DNA of 24,630 bases, taken from positions 1-24,630 of the forward strand of contig JBBKWJ010000253.1 of assembly GCA_037968895.1 (NCBI GenBank), read 5' to 3'. The position numbers and the translations under genes were made by a program. Of the stretch, positions 1 to 8,552 are shown piece after piece. Under the pieces are notes generated by a model. That model did not search any database. It was not told the origin of the DNA and saw only the letters and a list, made by a program, of their open reading frames with translations. The stretch is from JBBKWJ01 sp037968895 (GTDB lineage Bacteria > Actinomycetota > Acidimicrobiia > Acidimicrobiales > SZUA-35). How positions within the stretch are numbered: the first letter of the stretch is position 1; each line of letters opens with the position of its first letter.

Positions 1-726
1 GCGACCCTCACCGAAAAGGTGCGCTTAGGACCCCTCGTCTGCGGCAACACATATCGCCACCCTGCCGTGCTCGCTAAACAGGCTGTCGCCGCCGACCACA
101 TTTCTGGTGGCCGAGTTGTCCTCGGAATCGGCTCCGGTTGGCAAGAAAACGAACACTTGGCGTATGGGCTTGAGTTCGGCTCGTTCACCGACCGATTCGA
201 GCGCCTTGAAGAAGCGCTGCAGATCATCCGCGGCCTCAGAGACAACCCAACGACGTCATTCGCGGGGTCGCATTATCAACTCGTCGATGCTCCGCTCGAA
301 CCAAAGCCCCTCGGCAAGCTGCCGATTCTTATCGGCGGTGGTGGCGAGAAGAAGACGCTTCGCATGGTGGCCCAATATGCCGACGAGTGGAACGTGTGGG
401 CGACGCCCGAGATCATGGCGCACAAGATCGAGGTCCTCGACAAGCACTGCGAGCGCCTCGATCGTGATCCTTCAACAATTCAGCGCTCGGCCGTTGCCCT
501 GCTCTTCCTTTGCGACACCGAGGCACAATCGGCGGCGCTCCGGGCCAACGACATGCCGAGACCGTCCCTGGTTGGCACAGTCGGCGAGCTTCAAGACCAG
601 ATCAAGGCCTTCGCCGACGTCGGTGTGAACGAAGTCATCATTCCCGACTTCACGCTCGGCGAGGGAGACAAGAAAAATGACATCCTCGACCGGTTCATCA
701 CTGAGGTTGCGAGTCAGTTTCGGTAG
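1..726 (+). CDS. LLM class (F420-type) flavin/deazaflavin-dependent oxidoreductase, 5' truncated by window edge
   Basis: The reading frame is open from base 1, so the true start lies upstream; the GTG at 19 is only the first internal start-like codon. The visible 241 residues are the C-terminal two thirds of a luciferase-like monooxygenase (TIM-barrel) protein. Family features seen are GRVVLGIGSGW near the beginning, the FGSFTDRFERLEEALQIIRGL helix, the P-K-P-L-G-K-L-P-I-L-I-G-G-G segment, and a C-terminal VGT-x-x-E-L-x-D-Q-I motif. Members use F420H2 or FMN to oxidise or reduce small organic substrates; the substrate cannot be read from sequence. The F420 assignment rests on family resemblance and on the presumed actinobacterial host. 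Its 3' end overlaps the convergent DUF2236 gene by 29 bases. Confidence 0.88.
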   Translation, partial: ATLTEKVRLGPLVCGNTYRHPAVLAKQAVAADHISGGRVVLGIGSGWQENEHLAYGLEFGSFTDRFERLEEALQIIRGLRDNPTTSFAGSHYQLVDAPLEPKPLGKLPILIGGGGEKKTLRMVAQYADEWNVWATPEIMAHKIEVLDKHCERLDRDPSTIQRSAVALLFLCDTEAQSAALRANDMPRPSLVGTVGELQDQIKAFADVGVNEVIIPDFTLGEGDKKNDILDRFITEVASQFR

Positions 727-1657
727 TCGCCGCAGGGTGTTTCATTGCCGTGCGAAAAGTGACATCGCTCGGGATTGGGGCTCCCGCCCGAACGAGCGAC
801 ATATGCCATGCAGGGGACGAGCCAAGCGCCCAGCGAAGCGAGGCCACCGACTTCCTCCCAATTCGCAGGCTTTGTGATCCCTGGTCGAGCCCGAGTAGAG
901 CTGCTGTTTCGGGCTGAAGCGTGGCGACCGCGGCATCAAAGAGTATTCGGTAACCAAGGAAGATCGGCCAAGAGAGCGGCGGATGACGCAAGAACTCGAT
1001 CGACTTCTCAAGGGCCTGCGATCGTCCCGCATCGGGATGGTCGACAACCCAGTGGCGAAGCGATGCCACATCGTTTGGCATTGGGTTCGCACCGAGTAAT
1101 TCGCCGATCTTCGTCTGTTCACGCACAAACTGATCAGCCTCGGACTCGCTTAACGGGGTGGGTCCATAGGCCTGGTAGGCCGCGAGAAACGAGTCGGTGA
1201 GCACGTTGTGAACCCACGCTGCCATCTCTGGCCGACTTGCGCTGTATGGCCGACCCCGTTCGGATTCTCCTTTGACCGGGATATGCGCTTTGCGGACCGT
1301 GGCAACAGCCGCATCAACCTCGGGCATGGCACCATACGTTGTTTCGGTGACGTACACCGACGTCCTCGAGAGGCGGCCCAGTGGGTCATCGCGATAACTC
1401 GAGTGGTTTTCAACTCCCGCAACCACTTCCGGATGAGCGGTTTGCACCAATAGGGCCCGGATGCCACCAACGAATGCTGAGGCATCGCCGATAACACGCC
1501 ACGAAACCGAGTCGGGTCCGAGCAAGCCTGGGTCGCCTGAGTAGTCGAGGGTGTGCTCCAGCGGAACAGGGCCGTGGGAGAACAACCCGGTGACTGCGTT
1601 GACAACCGCTTTCTTCGCAGCACCAGTCACGGCATTGAACTGTCGGAGGGGACTCAT
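698..1657 (-). CDS. DUF2236 / MpaB-type oxygenase family protein
   Basis: A 319-residue protein with the hallmark pattern of the DUF2236 (ER-bound oxygenase MpaB / latex-clearing-like) family. These are a histidine in VQTAHPEVVAGV (His75), then ENHSSYRDDPLGRL (His85 and a DPLGRL turn) followed by a T-x-x-Y-V segment, and WVHNVLTDSFLAAY around residues 148-161. Characterised relatives are heme-dependent oxygenases that act on hydrophobic or polyisoprenoid substrates; many actinobacteria carry several uncharacterised copies. No signal peptide or membrane segment is evident, so it is probably cytoplasmic. The ATG at 1657 lacks a strong Shine-Dalgarno, but the family similarity begins soon after it. 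It is transcribed against the LLM oxidoreductase, with overlapping 3' ends. The substrate is unknown. Confidence 0.87.
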   Translation of the reverse strand: MSPLRQFNAVTGAAKKAVVNAVTGLFSHGPVPLEHTLDYSGDPGLLGPDSVSWRVIGDASAFVGGIRALLVQTAHPEVVAGVENHSSYRDDPLGRLSRTSVYVTETTYGAMPEVDAAVATVRKAHIPVKGESERGRPYSASRPEMAAWVHNVLTDSFLAAYQAYGPTPLSESEADQFVREQTKIGELLGANPMPNDVASLRHWVVDHPDAGRSQALEKSIEFLRHPPLSWPIFLGYRILFDAAVATLQPETAALLGLDQGSQSLRIGRKSVASLRWALGSSPAWHMSLVRAGAPIPSDVTFRTAMKHPAATTETDSQPQ

Positions 1658-1761
1658 GGCTCGATGGTAGAAGCAACCGTCTCGAGATGGTCAGTCGTAG
1701 CGGGAGTCATGCCCAACGCACCAAAGTGAGTGTCGCCGAAGAAACGTAAGCTGATCGCCTC

Positions 1762-2439
1762 ATGATTCTCTTCGTCGATACCGAACACGAGTCGGGCTAC
1801 ACCAAGCAGTGGGGCAATCAGCTTCTTGCGGCACGGACGCGGGTCAAATATCGGCTTGAAGATCTGATACGCGATGAGGTCTATCTCGTTCGCTATGACC
1901 ACCTCTCTTCTGAGCTCGTCGACCGTCTCGGAGCGAGAGCGCTCTTCCTGTCCGGAAGCAGCTCAGTGCCGTCCGACTTTGGGCCAGGGCAGCAAGATTC
2001 GATGTTTGAGGTCATTCGCACGACGCCATTGCCGATGTTCGGCTTCTGTGGAGGTCATCAGGTAATTGGCAAAGCACTCGGATCGCGACTCGAGGAGATT
2101 GGGCCGATCCCCGAGGGTGAGCCCGACCCAGACCCTGAACGCAATCCAGGCATGCAGAAGGAATACGGCTATTTCCCGATTCCGCTCACGGCCGACCACC
2201 CCGTGCTTGATCAACTCGGGGCTGCCCCCATCATGAGAAACGCACACTCATGGGAACTCAAGAACGTGCCCCTTGGCTTCTCGGTAACGGCCGCCACTGA
2301 TATCAGTCCTATCCAGATGATGATTCATGAAGAACGAAAGATCGTCGGCACCCAGTTCCATCCCGAGTACTGGACTGACGAACATCCAGACGGGGGAACC
2401 CTTATCCAGAACTTTTGTAGCTGGGTTGATTTGATCTAG
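1762..2439 (+). CDS. class I glutamine amidotransferase-domain protein
   Basis: A 225-residue stand-alone class I glutamine amidotransferase (GATase1) domain. The nucleophile elbow reads GFCGGHQ with Cys96, and the His-Glu pair of the triad is in FHPEYW (His200 and Glu202). An LFLSGSSSVP segment near residue 62 takes the place of the usual oxyanion strand. This fold releases ammonia from glutamine or hydrolyses gamma-glutamyl bonds. The protein resembles GMP-synthase-like and gamma-glutamyl-hydrolase-like single-domain members, with no synthetase domain attached. No biosynthetic partner gene lies next to it, so the acceptor is unknown. It stands alone on the plus strand, about 100 bases after the divergent DUF2236 start, with only a weak ribosome site. 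Confidence 0.86.
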   Translation: MILFVDTEHESGYTKQWGNQLLAARTRVKYRLEDLIRDEVYLVRYDHLSSELVDRLGARALFLSGSSSVPSDFGPGQQDSMFEVIRTTPLPMFGFCGGHQVIGKALGSRLEEIGPIPEGEPDPDPERNPGMQKEYGYFPIPLTADHPVLDQLGAAPIMRNAHSWELKNVPLGFSVTAATDISPIQMMIHEERKIVGTQFHPEYWTDEHPDGGTLIQNFCSWVDLI

Positions 2440-2499
2440 GCGTTACTGGTGTGACTTAGGACGGTTCACGTCCGGCTCGAAAACTGGCACACTTCATGG

Positions 2500-3111
2500 A
2501 TGACTATCATCGACGTCTACGCAGATATTTGGTGCCCATTCACGCATGTTGGGCTGACCCGTCTTGTGGAGCAACGTGAGCGACTCGGCGCCGACGTACA
2601 GCTACGAGTCAACGCATGGCCTCTTGAGCTCGTGAACGGCGACCCAATGGACGCTGCGTTCATTGGTGAGGAGGTAGACGATCTGAAGGAGCAGGCCTCT
2701 CCCGATCTATTCGCCGGCTTCCGGGTCGACAGCTTTCCATCGTCAACGTTGCCCGCGCTCGCTCTCGCCGAGTCTGCCTATCGGGTGGGGATGACAGAAG
2801 GCGAGGCCGTAAGCCTTGCGCTTCGCGACGCCTTGTTTGAAAAGGGACGCGACATCTCAGACCCCGCCGTTCTCCACGAGATCGCGAGCGCGGCTGGAGT
2901 CCCTGCAGCAACGCCCGAGAACGAAGCTGCCGTCGAGGCGTCATGGGAAACCGGCAAGGCTCGCGGTGTTGTCGGCTCCCCTCACTTCTTTACCGATACG
3001 GGCGGTTTCTTCTGTCCGGCGCTCGACATCAAGCGCGTCGACGGACATCTGGTCATAAAGGCGGATGTCAAGGCATTCGAAGAGTTCGTCGCAAACGCGT
3101 TCGCTGCTTAG
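2500..3111 (+). CDS. DsbA-family (FrnE / 2-hydroxychromene-2-carboxylate isomerase-like) thioredoxin-fold protein
   Basis: A 203-residue protein with the DsbA-like thioredoxin fold. The N-terminal beta strand IIDVYADIWCPF carries the active-site region, here CPFT (Cys12 to Thr15), so the second cysteine of a CxxC disulfide pair is missing. The helical insertion spans about residues 45-140, and the conserved cis-proline loop is GVVGSPHFF (Pro161). Relatives include FrnE-type oxidoreductases and glutathione S-transferase kappa / HCCA isomerases. A single active-site cysteine argues against a classic disulfide oxidase and fits a thiol-dependent isomerase or reductase. No signal peptide is visible, so it is cytoplasmic. 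It ends 3 bases before the convergent acyl-CoA synthetase. Confidence 0.85.
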   Translation: MTIIDVYADIWCPFTHVGLTRLVEQRERLGADVQLRVNAWPLELVNGDPMDAAFIGEEVDDLKEQASPDLFAGFRVDSFPSSTLPALALAESAYRVGMTEGEAVSLALRDALFEKGRDISDPAVLHEIASAAGVPAATPENEAAVEASWETGKARGVVGSPHFFTDTGGFFCPALDIKRVDGHLVIKADVKAFEEFVANAFAA

Positions 3112-3114
3112 CGC

Positions 3115-4719
3115 TCAGGACTCGATCGGCTCGAGAAGCGCGCGAAGTTCGTTCTTTGCAATCTTCTCCAGCGTCGATCGCGGAAAGTCGTCAAGAAGAT
3201 GAACGCTTCGAGGCACTTTGAAGTCAGGAAGATTCGCTTTGCAGGCAGCGAGAACTCGGGCGGCGACGTCGCCCTCTGCACCAGGTGCGGGAATGAGAAA
3301 CACAACGGGCACTTCGTCAAGCATGTAGTGCTTCTGGGCGACTGCGGCGACCTCCTTGGCCAGGCCCGTCTCCATCACCACCGCCTCAATCTCTGAAGCA
3401 GCAACGTTTTCAGCCCCCACCTTCAACATGTCTTTCTCTCGATCACTGAAGAAGAGATCACCGTTTTCGTCGACCTGGATAAGGTCGCCAGTGGCGAACC
3501 AGCCGTCGTCATCGAAGTTGCTCGCCGTCGCTTCTGCGTTCCGGTAATACTCCTTGAACAGGCTCACTCCCCTGACGCCACGGATAAAGAGCGAGCCTCG
3601 TTCGCCCGGCTTGACCGACTGACCGTCGGGGCGACGAACACTGATCTCGTAACCCGGCGAGGCGCGCCCAATGCTCATCGCGGGACCGGGGTGGTCGAAG
3701 CAGCCGACGATTCCCTGGGTGATTGTCTCGGTCATTCCCCACCAACCCATGGTCTTGATGCCAAGCGCATTCTCGACGGCCGGTAGGCGAACCGCGCTCC
3801 CCCAGAAACGATATGAGTGATCGGTCGGCCAGTCGGCCGCCATCACGGCCTTGACGCAGAACGGAATCGTTGAGCACCACGTGATGCTGTGTTTCACTGA
3901 GATCGGCCAGAAGCGTGAGGCGGAAAACCGAGGCTGTACAACCATGGTGCCGCCGACCCACAGTGTCGACAGCATTGAGTACGACTGAGCGTTTGTGTGG
4001 AAGAGAGGCAGAAACGTGAGCGTCTTGTCGGCGGAAGTCAAACGCATATGGGCAACGTTCACTCGCGCTCCCCATATCGCGTTGGCGTGAGTCCAGAGCA
4101 CCGCCTTCGGCCGAGACGTCGTTCCAGACGTGAACTGAATTCCGAGATCAGCCATGGCGTCTGGTGGGCGGCTTGGGCATGACGAACCCTCGCTCAACAC
4201 CTCGTCGAATGCCTCAAAGTCGATGCCTCCTGTTGGCATTGGCGACGACTCACCCGCATCGGTTGAGGTGACGATGAGAGTGCGCAGCCCCGGCGCATTG
4301 TCACTCACAAGTCGAGCGAAGGACGGTGACGTGATCGCACAAACAACGCCAGCATGATCGGCAAAGTACGCCATATCTCGTGCCACCGAGCGAGTATTGG
4401 TCGATACCGCGATGGCCCCAAGATGCGCACACGCGAACCAGCTGAGCATGAACTCGGGCGAGTTATCGAGGTGGACCATCACTCGGTCACCAGCAACTAC
4501 GCCCCTCGCGCTCAACCCGCCGGCCAGTGCGAGCGACTCGTCGAGGAATCGGAGGTATGTCCACGTAGCAGATTCCCCAACGAACGGTTCCCATATGAGG
4601 AACGCCTTGTCAGGAACCTGCTCGGCCTGCCGCCGAAGCAACCAGGGCACGTCTCGCCCTTCGGCCTGCAGGGCCTTTGCATCGTCGATTGATGCTGCCA
4701 GATTGTGTGCTCCATTCAT
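3115..4719 (-). CDS. AMP-binding acyl-CoA synthetase / ligase (ANL superfamily)
   Basis: A 534-residue adenylate-forming enzyme of usual length for the ANL superfamily. Motifs run in the expected order. The phosphate-binding loop is FTSGTTSRPK (196-205), followed by FLPLFHTNAQ (about 237-246), then GWWGMTET (325-332) which binds adenine. DDGWFATGDL (404-413) holds the ribose-binding Asp412, then SDREKDMLKVGAENVAASEIE is the hinge region. Near the C terminus, STLEKIAKNEL holds the A10 catalytic lysine (probably Lys519), with Glu in place of the usual Gly before it. It would activate a carboxylic acid with ATP and join it to CoA; overall style is closest to crotonobetaine/carnitine or medium-chain acyl-CoA ligases. 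The substrate is not determinable. It lies 79 bases downstream of the aminopeptidase gene on the same strand. Confidence 0.9.
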   Translation of the reverse strand: MNGAHNLAASIDDAKALQAEGRDVPWLLRRQAEQVPDKAFLIWEPFVGESATWTYLRFLDESLALAGGLSARGVVAGDRVMVHLDNSPEFMLSWFACAHLGAIAVSTNTRSVARDMAYFADHAGVVCAITSPSFARLVSDNAPGLRTLIVTSTDAGESSPMPTGGIDFEAFDEVLSEGSSCPSRPPDAMADLGIQFTSGTTSRPKAVLWTHANAIWGARVNVAHMRLTSADKTLTFLPLFHTNAQSYSMLSTLWVGGTMVVQPRFSASRFWPISVKHSITWCSTIPFCVKAVMAADWPTDHSYRFWGSAVRLPAVENALGIKTMGWWGMTETITQGIVGCFDHPGPAMSIGRASPGYEISVRRPDGQSVKPGERGSLFIRGVRGVSLFKEYYRNAEATASNFDDDGWFATGDLIQVDENGDLFFSDREKDMLKVGAENVAASEIEAVVMETGLAKEVAAVAQKHYMLDEVPVVFLIPAPGAEGDVAARVLAACKANLPDFKVPRSVHLLDDFPRSTLEKIAKNELRALLEPIES

Positions 4720-4798
4720 GGCGATAGCTTCCCACCTTGGAGCAAACGGTTTCGAATCGATGAGACCGTTTCGCCACGCAATGAGGTTCTGACAGCGA

Positions 4799-5746
4799 CT
4801 AGGGTCCGGCGAGCCGGTCGGTGATTGAGATCATCTGATCGGTCATGGCGGGCCCTCCATGGCCGTCCAGTTCTGAGATAAAGAGTTCGGCGCCGGAAAT
4901 AGCGGCGGCGAGTGCGACCGGAAAGTCCATCGGTGAACTGATATCGAGTCGACCGTGGCTGAGGAACGTTGGGAATCCTGTAAGGCTTGGGGCGTTTCGG
5001 AGCAGGTATCCGTCTTCTAGGAAGCCGGCATTGGCCCAGTAATGCGTGACGATCCGGGAGTAGCACAACCTAAACGCAGGCTCTTCGTCGACGAGGGCTG
5101 GCCGGTTCCCCGCCGCAAGCGACATATGGGTGTCTTCCCAGTCGCACCAGGCCAACGCTGCCGGCTCGTGAACTCTGGGATCGGGATCCATCAGCAAGTC
5201 ATTGATCGCGATCGCTAGGTTTCCATCTCGCTTGTCGGGCGGAATTTGATTCACGAACGCCTGCCACCGTTCAGGGAACACTCGACCCATCGACCGGGTC
5301 GCCCATTCAACGTCAGTGCTGCTCGTGCTGCACACTATTGAGAGAAGCAACTCAGTGACAGACCCTGGGTGAGCTATGGCGTAAGCCAGGCCGAGCGTTG
5401 ACCCCCATGACCCACCCCAAACGAGCCAACGCTCGATTCTAAGACTGACGCGAAGCTGTTCGATGTCCTCGATCTGGTGTTGGGTCGTGTTCGTCAAAAG
5501 ATCGACTCCGGCCTCTGCGGCGTTTGGCGTGCTCTTTCCGCAGTTGCGTTGATCGAACTGAATGATCCGATACCGCGTTGGATCGAACATTCGCTCGAAG
5601 TTTTTGTTCAGACCAGTTCCGGGGCCGCCGTGCAGAAGGATTGCCGGCTTGCCGTTCGGGCTGCCAGACATCGTCCACCGAAGCGTGTGCCCATCCCCAA
5701 CCGAGAGTCGTCCCTCTTCAAACGCATCCGTCGGTTCATACCTCAC
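4799..5746 (-). CDS. pip: prolyl aminopeptidase (proline iminopeptidase, peptidase family S33)
   Basis: An alpha/beta hydrolase that removes N-terminal proline from peptides in the cytoplasm. With the start chosen here (GTG at 5746) it is 315 residues. The oxyanion-loop motif HGGPG is at 39-43, FDQRNCGKS follows, the nucleophile elbow is GGSWGS with Ser113, HGRLD gives Asp268, and DGHGG gives His296. Those triad numbers equal the ones I recall for the Serratia marcescens enzyme, which strongly supports this start. A GGAG sits three bases upstream (5750-5753). The frame stays open to an ATG at 5908, adding 54 residues without family similarity and running into the divergent esterase gene, so I reject that longer form. 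GTG codons at 5788 and 5857 are other possible starts. Confidence 0.9.
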   Translation of the reverse strand: MRYEPTDAFEEGRLSVGDGHTLRWTMSGSPNGKPAILLHGGPGTGLNKNFERMFDPTRYRIIQFDQRNCGKSTPNAAEAGVDLLTNTTQHQIEDIEQLRVSLRIERWLVWGGSWGSTLGLAYAIAHPGSVTELLLSIVCSTSSTDVEWATRSMGRVFPERWQAFVNQIPPDKRDGNLAIAINDLLMDPDPRVHEPAALAWCDWEDTHMSLAAGNRPALVDEEPAFRLCYSRIVTHYWANAGFLEDGYLLRNAPSLTGFPTFLSHGRLDISSPMDFPVALAAAISGAELFISELDGHGGPAMTDQMISITDRLAGP

Positions 5747-5749
5747 GAT

Positions 5750-5753
5750 CTCC
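5750..5753 (-). promoter_or_regulatory. ribosome binding site deciding the prolyl aminopeptidase start
   Basis: GGAG on the minus strand, three bases before the GTG at 5746. The spacing is short. Together with the family length and the triad numbering it favours this start over GTG 5788, GTG 5857 and ATG 5908. Confidence 0.5.
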
Positions 5754-5871
5754 AAGCTAGCGGGCCGCTCTGTTTGACAACGGCTCACGAACTGTTCGAG
5801 TAGGCCGGCGCGAATTGCAGAGGGACGGGCGCCCAGTTGAGAATGCGTAGAAGCCACCTCAGGAGAACTCA

Positions 5872-6900
5872 ATGACCACGATCGCAACTGACCCACGAAT
5901 CGACCCACGGATCAAGGCCATCATGGGGATGCTCCCCTCCTCTTCCTCTGCAGATGTGAACGACCGAGACGAGCTTCTGGCTAGGGTCAACGAACCAGAT
6001 GCGGTCGCCGGCCGCCGCCTCATCGAAGGCATGCTCGACACTCTCGACAACGAGGACATCGCTCCTTCGTCCGGACTAGATACAAGCACGATTGAGTTTC
6101 AATCGTCCCCTGACAACAACACAGTGAAGATTCAGTTCATCCGTCCAAAGGGCGATGCCGTCGTGCCGTGCGTCTACTACATCCACGGCGGAGGCATGCA
6201 GACAATGTCGTGCTTCCTTGGGATGTATCGGACATGGGGGCGCATGATTGCGAACCACGGCGTCGCCGTTGCGATGGTCGACTTTCGCAACTGTCTCACA
6301 CCGTCGTCTGCACCCGAGATCGAGCCATTTCCGGCTGGCCTGAACGATTGTGTGTCTGGAGTCAAATACATCATCGACCAAGCGGGCGGACTCGGGATCG
6401 ACGCGAGCCGCGTCATCGTTTCTGGCGAAAGCGGTGGCGGCAACCTCGCACTGGCGACTGCACTCCAGCTCAGCCAGGATGGCGACATCGGACTCATCAG
6501 CGGCGTCTATGCGTTGTGCCCCTACATCGCAGGAAGCTGGCCGCAAGATCGTTTCCCGTCAACAATTGAGAACAACGGTTTGCTACTCGATCTGCACAAC
6601 AACAACGGTGGTCACGCGTATGGCATTGAGCAACTCGAGGCAAAGAACCCGCTGGCGTGGCCATCGTTTGCAACCGAAGAAGACGTCGCCAAGTTCCCTC
6701 GAACCTTCATCAGCGTGAACGAATGCGATCCGTTGCGAGACGAGGGCATCGAGTTCTTTCGCCTTCTTATGCGAGCTGGCGTGTCGGCGCAGTGCCGACA
6801 GGTGATGGGAACGATCCACGGCAGCGAGGTCTTCTCTGTCTCATGCCCCGACGTTGCCGACGAAACAGCAGCAAGCATCGCCCGCTTCTGTCAGAGCTAG
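5872..6900 (+). CDS. alpha/beta hydrolase, HSL (hormone-sensitive lipase)-type carboxylesterase
   Basis: A 342-residue serine hydrolase of the alpha/beta-hydrolase-3 fold. The oxyanion motif HGGG lies at 105-108 in YYIHGGG. The nucleophile elbow is GESGG with Ser187, the acid is Asp286 in NECDPLRDEG, and the base is His316 in GTIHGSE. The order and spacing are those of the HSL / GDXG family, which hydrolyses short to medium-chain esters; the N-terminal cap region is about 95 residues. There is no signal peptide, so it is cytoplasmic. A strong AGGAGA lies five bases before the ATG (5861-5866). It is divergent from the aminopeptidase gene and convergent with the last nar-operon gene, ending 11 bases short of it. 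The natural substrate is unknown. Confidence 0.9.
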   Translation: MTTIATDPRIDPRIKAIMGMLPSSSSADVNDRDELLARVNEPDAVAGRRLIEGMLDTLDNEDIAPSSGLDTSTIEFQSSPDNNTVKIQFIRPKGDAVVPCVYYIHGGGMQTMSCFLGMYRTWGRMIANHGVAVAMVDFRNCLTPSSAPEIEPFPAGLNDCVSGVKYIIDQAGGLGIDASRVIVSGESGGGNLALATALQLSQDGDIGLISGVYALCPYIAGSWPQDRFPSTIENNGLLLDLHNNNGGHAYGIEQLEAKNPLAWPSFATEEDVAKFPRTFISVNECDPLRDEGIEFFRLLMRAGVSAQCRQVMGTIHGSEVFSVSCPDVADETAASIARFCQS

Positions 6901-6911
6901 CTGGCTTTTCC

Positions 6912-8513
6912 CTAGGGGTTCTCGTACTCAGCCTTGGGGCCCAGGTAGTACCACCAGTTCAGGGCGGCGCAAAGGAGGTAGAAGATTGCGAAGGCGATCA
7001 ACGCGTACTCCGGAGTAGCGTTCTGAATCTGACTGCCGAACTCTCCCGGGACGATGAAGGCACCGTAGGCCGCAATAGCTGAGGTCCAACCAAGGACAGG
7101 TCCAGCCTGCTCCTTATTGAATACCACTGCGATGGTGCGGAATGTTGAGCCGTTCCCGATGCCACTTGCTGCGAAGAGCAACAGGAAAAGCAAGAAGAAC
7201 GGAAGGAAGAAGTCTTGCGGCGTCTCCGACTTGTATGCCTCCTTGAGGTAGTACGCCACGCCGAGCGCACTCACCGTCATCACTAACGACACCCAATGCG
7301 TGACTCTGGCTCCCCCTACCCGGTCAGCGATCCAACCACCAACGGGCCGGATAAACGCACCGATGAAGGGCCCCATCCACGCATACGTGAGTGCTGAGGG
7401 TCCGTCTGGGTTGGCGGTGTCGTGCGTGATGACACCGTCAATGTCGATGTGTTTGAAACCGAATACAACCTTGATAGCGAGCGCAAAGCCAGCCGAGTAG
7501 CCGATGAAGCTTCCGAACGTCATCGTGTAGATGACGCTCATGATCCAGGTGTGCTTGTGCTTGAAGATCGCATACTGGCGTTCGAGGTTTGGTTTCACGT
7601 CACCCGGCAGCTGCTTGAGGATCCAGACTGTCGAAGCGATGACGCCAGCCATTACCGGCCACTTGGTCCACGAGGGTGCTCCGAGGAAGGGATCGGGCAG
7701 GATAATTGCGAGTCCGACGGCGGCCGGGATAGCCGTCACGAGCAGCATGCCGATGATCTTGGTGAACGCTGCGCCCGTGCTGCCAATGTTCGGCGACACT
7801 GTCGGCGTCGTGATGTTGTTCATTCGGAACCAGCTAAGAGCGACGATTGGAATCAACAAAACAAGCCACACGAAACCAGCGTTATGAATCCAGGTCTCGG
7901 TTCCGGCCTCGATTGTGCCGATCAGGGTGCCAGAAGAGGTTTGTAAGATCTTCGATCCACCGCCAAAGATGCCGATGGTCATGACAGCTGGGATCAGGAT
8001 CTGCATTGTCGTTACGCCAGCGTTACCGAGGCCAGCATTGAGCCCAAGGGCGAGCCCCTGCATCCGCTTCGGGTAGAAGAAGCTGATGTTCGACATTGAC
8101 GAGGCGAAGTTGCCGCCGCCGAAGCCGGATAGAAAGGCAAGGAGTTGGAAGACCCAGAGTGGCGTATCGAGACTGAGCAACGCGAAGCCAGTGCCGACGG
8201 CGGGGATCAGCAGCAGAGCCGTCGTCAGAAAGATCGTGTTTCGTCCGCCTGCGATGCGGATAAAGAAGCTGTTTGGAATGCGAAACGTTGCTCCGGTGAA
8301 ACCAGCGATGGCAGTAATAGTGAAGAGATCGGCCTGCTCAAAGGGAAACCCTAGGTTGAGCATCTGAACCGTGATGATGCTCCAGTACAGCCAAACGGCA
8401 AACCCGCATAGCAATGCGGGGATCGAGATCCACAAGTTTCGAGAGGCAACTTTCTTTCCCTCACTCTCCCAGAACGCCTCGTCCTCAACATCCCATTGCT
8501 GAATGTCTGTCAT
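6912..8513 (-). CDS. narK: NarK-type nitrate/nitrite MFS transporter (second copy, E. coli NarK-like)
   Basis: A 533-residue major-facilitator protein with about 12 hydrophobic helices and an unusual 25-residue charged N-terminal tail. The NNP-family signatures are clear. TFRIP with Arg78 aligns with the substrate-binding arginine in E. coli NarK, and GGGNFASSMSNISFF begins at about 132. GLNAGLGNAG at 157-166 is the nitrate signature, and a second arginine lies in GSTFRTIAVVF with a following G-rich helix. It belongs to the E. coli NarK (type II) branch, usually taken as nitrate/nitrite exchange, so nitrite export is a likely role. It is the last gene of the nar operon, 39 bases after the other NarK gene, with a GGGAGAG ribosome site upstream. 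Confidence 0.93.
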   Translation of the reverse strand: MTDIQQWDVEDEAFWESEGKKVASRNLWISIPALLCGFAVWLYWSIITVQMLNLGFPFEQADLFTITAIAGFTGATFRIPNSFFIRIAGGRNTIFLTTALLLIPAVGTGFALLSLDTPLWVFQLLAFLSGFGGGNFASSMSNISFFYPKRMQGLALGLNAGLGNAGVTTMQILIPAVMTIGIFGGGSKILQTSSGTLIGTIEAGTETWIHNAGFVWLVLLIPIVALSWFRMNNITTPTVSPNIGSTGAAFTKIIGMLLVTAIPAAVGLAIILPDPFLGAPSWTKWPVMAGVIASTVWILKQLPGDVKPNLERQYAIFKHKHTWIMSVIYTMTFGSFIGYSAGFALAIKVVFGFKHIDIDGVITHDTANPDGPSALTYAWMGPFIGAFIRPVGGWIADRVGGARVTHWVSLVMTVSALGVAYYLKEAYKSETPQDFFLPFFLLFLLLFAASGIGNGSTFRTIAVVFNKEQAGPVLGWTSAIAAYGAFIVPGEFGSQIQNATPEYALIAFAIFYLLCAALNWWYYLGPKAEYENP

Positions 8514-8552
8514 CGTTTCTCTCTCCCGTTGATCTGCTGGGGTACGCAGAAC

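Noticed and set aside
2459..2473. Small inverted repeat GGACG-gttca-CGTCC after the glutamine amidotransferase gene
   Set aside because: The stem is only five base pairs and no T-run follows, so it cannot be called a terminator.
5747..5908. 54-codon N-terminal extension of the prolyl aminopeptidase
   Set aside because: It has no family similarity, runs into the divergent esterase and its ribosome site, and breaks the match with known triad numbering.
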